This document shows, piece by piece, positions 5,588-10,576 of a stretch of 10,576 bases of DNA. Every line of letters starts with the position of its first letter. The stretch's first letter is position 1. The stretch is taken from positions 7,987 to 18,562 of the forward strand of contig DJPL01000003.1 of the NCBI GenBank assembly GCA_002437415.1, read 5' to 3'. Under the pieces are notes generated by a model. That model did no database searches and was not told where the DNA came from. It saw only the letters and a list, made by a program, of their open reading frames with translations. The translations under genes were made by a program, and so were the position numbers. This DNA is from Ruminococcaceae bacterium UBA6413 (lineage in GTDB: Bacteria > Bacillota > Clostridia > Oscillospirales > Ruminococcaceae).

Positions 5588-7394
5588 AAAACTCGCCAAC
5601 GCGTATAATGTGCTCTGCTTGCAGGAGGACAGCGGAATGCTTCCGATAGCTCATTCTAGACAGAATGCACAGATAACGGTTTCTTTGAATCTTGACGGAA
5701 CCATACCGCCGCTGGGCTTTGCGGAAAAGGTCGAAAAATCGGATGCGCCGACTGTTATACCGGTAACGGAGTCATCAGGAATAAGAACAAGCGGTTGTGC
5801 TCCTCATCCGCTCAATGATAAGTTGGTATATCTTGCAGGTGATTATTGCAAATATGTTGATGGAAAATCGGCTGATAAGCAATCCTATCATGAAGCTTAT
5901 ATGGCTCAGCTTGAAGATTGGTGTAATTATGATCCGGATAATCACGCAATAAGAGCAATATACACATACCTTTCCAACGATTCGTTAGTGGTTGATCTTA
6001 TCAGTGCCGGAATATTAACACTTGACGATGAAAAGAAAAAGTTGTCTGATGATAAAATATCGGGTATCAAACAAGCAGATGTGTTTATTCGCTTTATAGT
6101 TAATGGAGTTAAAACCTGGAAAGACGCTGCAATCAGAAATAGTTTTGAACGATATAATTTGAGTAAAGCCGATAACAAGCAATTATGCTATGCGACCGGA
6201 AATGATGCTTCTGCAACTTATGCTCACCCTAAATATATCCGTAATGCAGGAGATTCGGCAAAGCTCTTTTCGACAAATGACGAGAGCGGTTTTTCCTACA
6301 GAGGAAGGTTTGCGGATAAGACGCAGGCAACATCAATAAGCTATGACTACTCTCAGAGAATGCACAATGCGCTTAAATGCCTTATTGCAAATCAGGGCAT
6401 ATATGTTGACGGACTTTGTGTTCTTGTCTGGGAGGACAGTCTTGCGGAAGTGCCCGATGCAACGCAGAAATGTGTTTTTGAAGATGACGACGATGACTTT
6501 AACGATGAAAACGAGCCTACAGCAACCACCGGAAAGATAAACAAGGATCTTACCAGAAAGTCGCTTATGGGAATTCAAAATAAGTATAGTCCCACCTCGC
6601 AGACAATGCTTATGATGTTCGACAGTGCAACACCGGGCAGACTGTCAATTACCGAATATGCCGAGCTTGCCACTTCCGACTATATCGGCAATCTTGCAAA
6701 ATGGCATGATGATACATCATGGATGTGCTATGGCAAACGCCGTTCTTTCTCAGTGTATGAGATTGCCAATTGTACTTATGGTAATGAGGAAGGAAATCTA
6801 CTGAAAGCCGGTGAAAAAACCAGAAAAGATGTTTTTCAGCGACTTCTGCCATACATTGTAGGTGGAGGAAGAATACCGCGTGATATGGTTAATCAGTTGT
6901 TCATGAGAGCTTGCAAATACAACTCATATGATAATGAAAGTAACTGGAAAAAAGTCGTTAACTGTGCCTGTGGTATGATACGAAAAAGAATTATTGAAAC
7001 TAAAGGAGAGTGTACAATGTCACTTGATAAAGAAAGTCACAGCAGAGATTATCTTTACGGCAGACTGCTTGCTGTTGCCGATGTTGCAGAGGCATCAACA
7101 TACGACAAGGAAGATAGCCGTCCGACAAATGCAAAACGCTTTTTTGAAGCATTTTCAAATCATCCTTACCAGACATGGGACGTTATATATAAGAGCCTGA
7201 GACCGTATCTGGACAGAATGGGCAGAGGCGGAAGCGTTTACTATGAACGTATCATAAACGAAATAACTTCAATGTTTGAACACGGCGAGTTCAAGAACAA
7301 TTCGCCGTTGTCACCGGAATTCCTGCACGCATACAGCTGTCAGGTAAACGAATTATACACTAAGAAAACAGACGATAACAAGGAGGATAAGTAA
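5574..7394 (+). CDS. cas8c: Cas8c (Csd1), large subunit of I-C Cascade
   Basis: The large subunit recognises the PAM, helps open the DNA and recruits Cas3. From TTG 5574 it is 606 residues, within the family range. The clearest signature is NAGDSAKLFSTND followed by ESGFSYRGRF (about 224-246), the conserved Csd1 block. The N-terminus MSWTEKLANAYN also fits. Residues about 301-314 form an acidic run (FEDDDDDFNDENE), followed by a Lys/Arg patch, probably a surface loop. The C-terminal helical part, from residue 482, is the small-subunit-like region and can be made separately as Cas11c from an internal start. The gene overlaps cas5c by 14 bases and ends 2 bases before cas7c. The TTG start and coupling to cas5c suggest modest expression, matching one copy per complex. 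The stretch near 5820-6230 looks more AT-rich than its flanks by eye. Confidence 0.95.
   Translation: MSWTEKLANAYNVLCLQEDSGMLPIAHSRQNAQITVSLNLDGTIPPLGFAEKVEKSDAPTVIPVTESSGIRTSGCAPHPLNDKLVYLAGDYCKYVDGKSADKQSYHEAYMAQLEDWCNYDPDNHAIRAIYTYLSNDSLVVDLISAGILTLDDEKKKLSDDKISGIKQADVFIRFIVNGVKTWKDAAIRNSFERYNLSKADNKQLCYATGNDASATYAHPKYIRNAGDSAKLFSTNDESGFSYRGRFADKTQATSISYDYSQRMHNALKCLIANQGIYVDGLCVLVWEDSLAEVPDATQKCVFEDDDDDFNDENEPTATTGKINKDLTRKSLMGIQNKYSPTSQTMLMMFDSATPGRLSITEYAELATSDYIGNLAKWHDDTSWMCYGKRRSFSVYEIANCTYGNEEGNLLKAGEKTRKDVFQRLLPYIVGGGRIPRDMVNQLFMRACKYNSYDNESNWKKVVNCACGMIRKRIIETKGECTMSLDKESHSRDYLYGRLLAVADVAEASTYDKEDSRPTNAKRFFEAFSNHPYQTWDVIYKSLRPYLDRMGRGGSVYYERIINEITSMFEHGEFKNNSPLSPEFLHAYSCQVNELYTKKTDDNKEDK
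7002..7008 (+). promoter_or_regulatory. Internal ribosome binding site for Cas11c within cas8c
   Basis: AAAGGAG stands 8 bases before an in-frame ATG at 7017. Its strength and spacing are comparable with the genuine start sites of neighbouring cas genes. Confidence 0.8.
7017..7394 (+). CDS. cas11c: Cas11c small subunit, made from an internal start in cas8c
   Basis: This frame is the same as cas8c and gives a 125-residue protein starting MSLDKESHSRDYLYGRLLAV and sharing the cas8c stop codon. An AAAGGAG site lies 8 bases upstream of the ATG. In characterised I-C systems (Desulfovibrio vulgaris) the small subunit Cas11c is produced in exactly this way, from an internal start near the 3' end of cas8c, and is needed for a full Cascade. 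It lines the belly of the complex and contacts the non-target strand. The sequence is mainly helix-forming (RLLAVADVAE, AKRFFEAFSN, YYERIINEITSMFEHG), as expected for Cas11. The end at 7394 is followed 2 bases later by cas7c. Standard gene callers would miss this product. Whether the internal start is used in this organism is inferred from the sequence. Confidence 0.82.
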   Translation: MSLDKESHSRDYLYGRLLAVADVAEASTYDKEDSRPTNAKRFFEAFSNHPYQTWDVIYKSLRPYLDRMGRGGSVYYERIINEITSMFEHGEFKNNSPLSPEFLHAYSCQVNELYTKKTDDNKEDK

Positions 7395-7396
7395 TT

Positions 7397-8266
7397 ATGA
7401 GCGGATTAACAAATAAGATAGATTTTGAGGTTATTATTTCAGCAACAGACGCAAACCCCAACGGCGATCCTTTAAGCGGCAACCGTCCCAGAATAAACTC
7501 TCAGGGCTTTGGCGAAATTTCAGATGTCTGCATCAAGCGTAAGATACGTAACAGACTTCAGGATATGGGCGAAAGAGTATTTGTCCAGAGTGACGACAGA
7601 TGTGATGACGGATGTGACAGCTTAAGAACAAGAGCAGATTCCTGCGAAGAACTCAAAAAAGTATCTTCTGGTAAAAATACAAACAAAGATGAGTATGCAA
7701 GGATCGCTTGTGAACAGTGGATAGATGTTCGCAGCTTCGGTCAGGTTTTTGCTTTCAAAGGCGATGCGGTTTCTGTCGGCATAAGGGGACCGGTATCGCT
7801 TAGCATAGCAAAAAGCGTTTCACCGATAGACATTGTAAGTATGCAGATCACAAAGAGTGTAAACAGTGAAAGCGTAAAAGGCGGCAAGGCTTCCGATACA
7901 ATGGGTACAAAAAACCGCATAGAATTCGGACTGTATGTTTTCAAAGGCAGTATCAACTGCCAGCTTGCCGAAAAAACAGGCTTCAGTGATGAAGATGCAG
8001 AAAAGATAAAGCAGGCGCTAGTAACGCTGTTTGAAAACGATTGCTCCTCTGCTCGTCCTGAGGGCAGTATGCAGGTATGCAGAGTTTACTGGTGGAAGCA
8101 TGACAGTAAAACTCCTATGGTATCTTCCGCTAAGATACATAATTCCGTTCAGGTAAAGGAAGAGACCTCACTCAACGGAAGAACTCCGATGTCAATTGAT
8201 GATTATGATATAATTTTCAGTAATCCCGAGGGTGCGGTACAGCCTGAGATAATTGACAATATTTAA
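7397..8266 (+). CDS. cas7c: Cas7c (Csd2), crRNA-binding backbone of I-C Cascade
   Basis: Cas7c polymerises along the crRNA to form the Cascade backbone, in about seven copies per complex in studied I-C systems. The 289-residue protein starts with the RAMP strand KIDFEVIISATDANPNGDP and the diagnostic NPNGDP motif (20-25), followed by NRPRI. Other typical Csd2 blocks are VRSFGQVFAF (111-120), GIRGPVSLS (129-137), MGTKNRIEFGLYVFKG (169-184) and ARPEGSM (219-225). Residues about 62-105 are Cys- and Lys-rich (C69, C73, C83, C105) and probably form the variable thumb loop. AAGGAGG lies 10 bases before the ATG, which is 2 bases after the cas8c stop. The stop overlaps the cas4 start by one base. Confidence 0.97.
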   Translation: MSGLTNKIDFEVIISATDANPNGDPLSGNRPRINSQGFGEISDVCIKRKIRNRLQDMGERVFVQSDDRCDDGCDSLRTRADSCEELKKVSSGKNTNKDEYARIACEQWIDVRSFGQVFAFKGDAVSVGIRGPVSLSIAKSVSPIDIVSMQITKSVNSESVKGGKASDTMGTKNRIEFGLYVFKGSINCQLAEKTGFSDEDAEKIKQALVTLFENDCSSARPEGSMQVCRVYWWKHDSKTPMVSSAKIHNSVQVKEETSLNGRTPMSIDDYDIIFSNPEGAVQPEIIDNI

Positions 8267-8928
8267 TGAGTTATAACGAAGATGAATATCTGATGATTTC
8301 CGGTATACAGCATTTCGTGTTTTGTAAGCGGCAGTGGGCACTTGCATATATAGAAATGCAGTGGAATGACAATTATCTGACGGTTGACGGCAATATTCTT
8401 CATCGTAATGCACACGACGGAGATTTTACCGAAACGCGTAGAGATGTTATTATTACCGGAAGTATGCCGGTTTCATCATCAGAATACGGAATCAGCGGCG
8501 AATGCGATATAGTTGAATTTCATAAATCTAAAGATGGGATCAGCCTTTTTGGCAGAGATGGTAAATACAGCGTCATACCTATTGAATACAAGCGCGGGAA
8601 ACCCATTGAAAGCGATTGTAATGATCTTCAGCTTATCGCACAGGCTGTCTGCCTTGAGGAAATGCTGTGTTGTGATATACCATACGGTTATATGTTTTAC
8701 GGAGAGATAAGACGGCGTGTAAAAGTGGAATTTACAAAGGAGCTCAGAGAAAGGCTCTCTTCTGTAGTCAATGAAATGCACAGGTTATACAGCGCGCACC
8801 ACACTCCCGTGGTAAAGAAGAGCAGGAGCTGCAATGCCTGCTCGATGAAGAATTTATGCCTTCCGGCGGCAACTTCTTCGTCTGCATCCGAATATATAAG
8901 AAACCGCCTGAAAGGAGACAGTGAATGA
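8266..8928 (+). CDS. cas4: Cas4, RecB-type Fe-S nuclease for spacer acquisition
   Basis: Cas4 acts with Cas1-Cas2 to trim prespacer ends and select those with a correct PAM. The 220-residue protein has the four cysteines of the Fe-S cluster: C20 in VFCKRQW near the N-terminus, and C189, C192 and C198 in CNACSMKNLC near the C-terminus. The RecB-like active site is visible as H46, D81 in GECD, E107 and K109 in IEYKRGKP, and Q122 in DLQLIAQA. The start overlaps the cas7c stop as TAATG. Only a weak purine stretch precedes it, so translation probably depends on coupling to cas7c. The 3' end overlaps cas1 by four bases (ATGA), consistent with Cas4 and Cas1 working as one complex in I-C systems. Confidence 0.97.
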   Translation: MSYNEDEYLMISGIQHFVFCKRQWALAYIEMQWNDNYLTVDGNILHRNAHDGDFTETRRDVIITGSMPVSSSEYGISGECDIVEFHKSKDGISLFGRDGKYSVIPIEYKRGKPIESDCNDLQLIAQAVCLEEMLCCDIPYGYMFYGEIRRRVKVEFTKELRERLSSVVNEMHRLYSAHHTPVVKKSRSCNACSMKNLCLPAATSSSASEYIRNRLKGDSE

Positions 8929-9956
8929 GAAAACTCAGAAATACGCTTTATATAACAACTCCGGATAAGTATCTGTTTCTTGACGGTGAGAATATTGTGA
9001 TGCGGGCAAAAGACGATACCGAGATCAGGCTTCCGCTGCACAATATCGAAGATATAATTGTGTTCGGAGGCAGAGGCGCAAGTCCGGCGCTTATGAATAA
9101 GTGCACGGAAGAGAATATCGGGCTCAACTTTATGAGCCGCAGCGGAAAATTTCTTGCCAGAGCCGAGGGTGCGGTTAGCGGAAACGTTTATCTTCGAAGA
9201 GAGCAGTATCGCATTGCGGATAATGAAGAGAGAAGTCTTGCGATAGCAAGGAACATTATCATAGGAAAGCTCTACAACAGCCGCTATGTTATTGATAGAG
9301 CGCTCAGAGATCATTCCTTGCAGGTAGATGTTGAAAAGCTGAAAAGTCGCTCCGAACTTCTTTCGCAGGCAATATTAAAGTGTCGTAATGTTACCGATAT
9401 CGATACTCTGCGAGGAATTGAGGGGGAATCGGCACAATTATACTTTTCGGTATTTGACGAGTTGATTCTTCAGCAGAAGGATGAATTTAATTTTACTGTG
9501 CGAAGTAAACGCCCGCCCATGGATAATGTAAATGCCTTGCTTTCATTTGCGTATTCAATTGCAACAGGTATGTGTACATCAGCTCTTGAAGCAGTCGGAC
9601 TTGATCCTTATGTGGGATTTATGCATACTGATCGCCCCGGCAGACGCTCTCTTGCGTTGGATCTTGTTGAGGAATTTCGTGCAATTATGTGTGACAGATT
9701 TGTTGTGAGTCTTATCAACATACGTATAATCGGAAATAAAGATTTTGATGTGAGAGAAGACAGCGCAGTGCTGCTTAGTGAAGATGGCCGGAAACTTTTC
9801 CTTACACATTGGCAAAGCAGAAAACAGGAAACGGTAACCCATCCGTTCCTTAAAGAAAAGGTTGAGTGGGGTTTACTGCCGTATGTTCAGGCGCTTCTGC
9901 TTGCAAGATATATCAGGGGCGACCTTGATGAATATCCAATGCTGCTCTGGAGGTAG
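8925..9956 (+). CDS. cas1: Cas1, CRISPR integrase (I-C type)
   Basis: Cas1 is the metal-dependent integrase that, with Cas2, joins new spacers to the leader end of the array. The 343-residue protein has the expected N-terminal beta domain (RNTLYITTPDKYLFLDGENIV-like strands; LPLHNIEDIIVFG at 36-48) and a C-terminal helical catalytic domain. Probable metal ligands are E166 in RGIEGESA, H234 in GFMHTDRPGR, and D246/E249 in LALDLVEEFR. The start ATG overlaps the cas4 stop as ATGA, with AAAGGAG 7 bases upstream. The GGAGG for cas2 lies in the last codons of this gene. No truncation or missing motif is seen, so the adaptation module looks intact. Confidence 0.98.
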   Translation: MRKLRNTLYITTPDKYLFLDGENIVMRAKDDTEIRLPLHNIEDIIVFGGRGASPALMNKCTEENIGLNFMSRSGKFLARAEGAVSGNVYLRREQYRIADNEERSLAIARNIIIGKLYNSRYVIDRALRDHSLQVDVEKLKSRSELLSQAILKCRNVTDIDTLRGIEGESAQLYFSVFDELILQQKDEFNFTVRSKRPPMDNVNALLSFAYSIATGMCTSALEAVGLDPYVGFMHTDRPGRRSLALDLVEEFRAIMCDRFVVSLINIRIIGNKDFDVREDSAVLLSEDGRKLFLTHWQSRKQETVTHPFLKEKVEWGLLPYVQALLLARYIRGDLDEYPMLLWR

Positions 9957-9958
9957 AT

Positions 9959-10249
9959 ATGCTTTTGTTGATAACTTATGATGTTAACACTGAAACATCG
10001 GAGGGAAAGAGCCGACTCAGAAAAGTCGCAAAGCAATGTGTCAATTACGGTATCAGAGTTCAGAATTCTGTATTTGAATGTGTTGTCGATGCGGCGCAGG
10101 CTCGCGAGTTGAAATTCAAGCTTACAAAGCTTATTGATACCGAAAAGGATAGTTTACGGTTTTATAATCTCGGTGATAAATATTCAAATCGAGTTGAGCA
10201 TTTTGGCACTAAACCGACTATAAAAGTCGAAGACCCTCTGATTTTTTAA
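9959..10249 (+). CDS. cas2: Cas2, adaptation complex subunit
   Basis: Cas2 is a small ferredoxin-fold protein whose dimer holds two Cas1 dimers in the spacer integration complex. The 96-residue length is typical. The first strand LLLITYDVNT carries the conserved Asp (D8), and GIRVQNSVFECVVD (31-44) is the usual second-strand block. The C-terminal tail TKPTIKVEDPLIF also fits I-C Cas2. The ATG lies 2 bases after the cas1 stop, with GGAGG 5 bases upstream overlapping the cas1 end. It is the last gene of the operon, and the leader follows directly. Confidence 0.97.
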   Translation: MLLLITYDVNTETSEGKSRLRKVAKQCVNYGIRVQNSVFECVVDAAQARELKFKLTKLIDTEKDSLRFYNLGDKYSNRVEHFGTKPTIKVEDPLIF

Positions 10250-10255
10250 CTTTGC

Positions 10256-10294
10256 GCGAATGTATAGCTCACAGATTTTTCTGAGGACATTCGC
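10256..10294 (+). repeat. Inverted repeat GCGAATGT / ACATTCGC in the leader
   Basis: GCGAATGT (10256-10263) and ACATTCGC (10287-10294) are perfect 8-bp complements. Within the loop CAGA (10272-10275) pairs with TCTG (10280-10283) around TTTT, giving a possible nested hairpin just after the cas2 stop. No T tract follows the outer stem, so a classical terminator is unlikely. A protein-binding site or an mRNA 3'-end structure is possible. Confidence 0.6.
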
Positions 10295-10298
10295 ACAC

Positions 10299-10325
10299 GA
10301 TAATTTACTTATAAAGGAAATTATC
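10299..10325 (+). repeat. Inverted repeat GATAATTT / AAATTATC in the leader
   Basis: GATAATTT (10299-10306) and AAATTATC (10318-10325) are perfect 8-bp complements separated by 11 bases. The centre-to-centre distance is 19 bases, close to two helical turns, which would suit a dimeric DNA-binding protein. The low G+C means chance cannot be excluded. Confidence 0.5.
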
Positions 10326-10390
10326 AAAGCGCAAATTTATATGCGATTGGTTTAACAGGAGAAATAATATTTGAAATGTGGTATTTGCTC

Positions 10391-10417
10391 TTGGAATAAG
10401 GCTGATTTTTGTATAAA
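10391..10417 (+). promoter_or_regulatory. Possible promoter of the CRISPR array
   Basis: TATAAA (10412-10417) is a reasonable -10, and TTGGAA (10391-10396) lies 15 bases upstream as a short-spaced -35. Transcription would begin near 10424, at the first repeat. Another -35-like TTGAAA at 10371 has no fitting -10. The call is tentative. Confidence 0.35.
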
Positions 10418-10423
10418 TTTGCA

Positions 10424-10576
10424 GTCGCCCTCCACACGAGGGCGAGGATTGAAATATGTTGGCTTGCGTATGAAAGCCAGTTTGAAACGGTCGCCCTCCA
10501 CACGAGGGCGAGGATTGAAATACGTTATCGAACACAGGCAACCGCTCGGCGGCTAGTCGCCCTCCACACGAGGGCG
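10424..10576 (+). CRISPR. Type I-C CRISPR array, leader end (continues past window)
   Basis: Two complete identical 32-base repeats lie at 10424-10455 and 10490-10521, and a third starts at 10556 and is cut after 21 bases. The repeat begins GTCGCCCTCCACACGAGGG and ends GGATTGAAAT, the I-C pattern. TCGCCCTC pairs perfectly with GAGGGCGA around the loop CACAC, an 8-bp hairpin. By analogy with Bacillus halodurans Cas5d, cutting after repeat base 21 would leave the 11-base handle AGGATTGAAAT. Spacers are 10456-10489 and 10522-10555, 34 bases each, and unrelated to each other. Both begin with A, so a 33-base repeat is an alternative. The first spacer should be the most recently acquired. The repeats show no degeneration, as expected at an active leader end. 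Confidence 0.98.

Larger units (their letters stand above)
10250..10423 (+). promoter_or_regulatory. CRISPR leader
   Basis: This AT-rich stretch of 174 bases between cas2 and the first repeat is the leader, because the repeats end in ATTGAAAT in + orientation, which places the leader upstream. It should contain the array promoter and the sequences read by Cas1-Cas2. Two 8-bp inverted repeats are visible in its cas2-proximal half. The part next to the first repeat (about 10400-10423) is T-rich. No conserved gene is present. Confidence 0.85.

Noticed and set aside
8697..9314. Minus-strand frame of 205 codons opposite cas4 and cas1
   Set aside because: It is antisense to two genes with intact catalytic motifs and has no initiation signals.
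10305..10541. Minus-strand frame of 78 codons over the leader and array
   Set aside because: It is a translation of the reverse complement of CRISPR repeats (SSPSCGGR repeated), with no ribosome binding site or family resemblance.
10371..10556. Reading frame of 61 codons from a TTG with AGGAG 9 bases upstream, running through the leader and repeats
   Set aside because: It stays open because repeat plus spacer is 66 bases, a multiple of three, and it translates the CRISPR repeat as SPSTRGRGLKY. This is a well-known kind of false protein from arrays.
1..10576. Search for a novel defence system, transposase, toxin-antitoxin pair, tRNA or anti-CRISPR gene
   Set aside because: All complete genes are canonical I-C cas genes, and no tRNA-like fold, IS element or extra small gene with a credible start was seen. 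The unassigned upstream protein alone does not justify a claim of a new system.

Overview
The window carries a complete type I-C (Dvulg-type) CRISPR-Cas locus on the + strand, preceded by the 3' end of an unrelated gene for a repeat-rich acidic protein. The style suggests a gut-type Bacillota anaerobe of the class Clostridia, with Ruminococcus/Oscillospiraceae as a reasonable guess. The reasons are strong AGGAGG ribosome binding sites, two TTG starts, moderate G+C, AT-rich intergenic DNA and a gapless cas operon. That taxonomic assignment is an inference from style and not a database match.

Layout. 1-1968: 3' part of a gene for an acidic, internally repetitive protein of unknown function, with four near-identical DNA repeats of 159-162 bp and a different, folded-looking C-terminal region. 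1986-2027: perfect 19-bp hairpin, the likely terminator. 2028-2280: AT-rich non-coding DNA with a good sigma-A-type promoter at 2219-2247 and small palindromes beside it. 2281-4722: cas3. 4723-4825: short intergenic gap with promoter-like and hairpin elements. 4826-10249: cas5c, cas8c (with an in-frame internal start for Cas11c), cas7c, cas4, cas1 and cas2, in that canonical I-C order and with overlaps or gaps of a few bases. 10250-10423: leader with inverted repeats. 10424 to the window end: CRISPR array with two full 32-nt repeats, two 34-nt spacers and a third repeat cut off by the window edge.

How the genes work together (family knowledge applied to these genes). Cas1, Cas2 and Cas4 acquire and trim new spacers and insert them at the leader end. 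The array transcript is cut by Cas5c at the base of each repeat hairpin, leaving an 11-nt 5' handle. Cas5c, several Cas7c, one Cas8c and small-subunit Cas11c form the Cascade complex around the crRNA. Cas3 (HD nuclease plus SF2 helicase) is recruited to degrade the target DNA.

All visible catalytic motifs are intact, so the locus looks functional. The most useful observations are the hidden cas11c reading frame inside cas8c with its own ribosome binding site, start-site corrections for cas3 and cas8c, a start-codon pattern that parallels subunit copy number, and leader inverted repeats. I found no convincing evidence of a new kind of defence system. The upstream repeat protein is the only gene I cannot assign.
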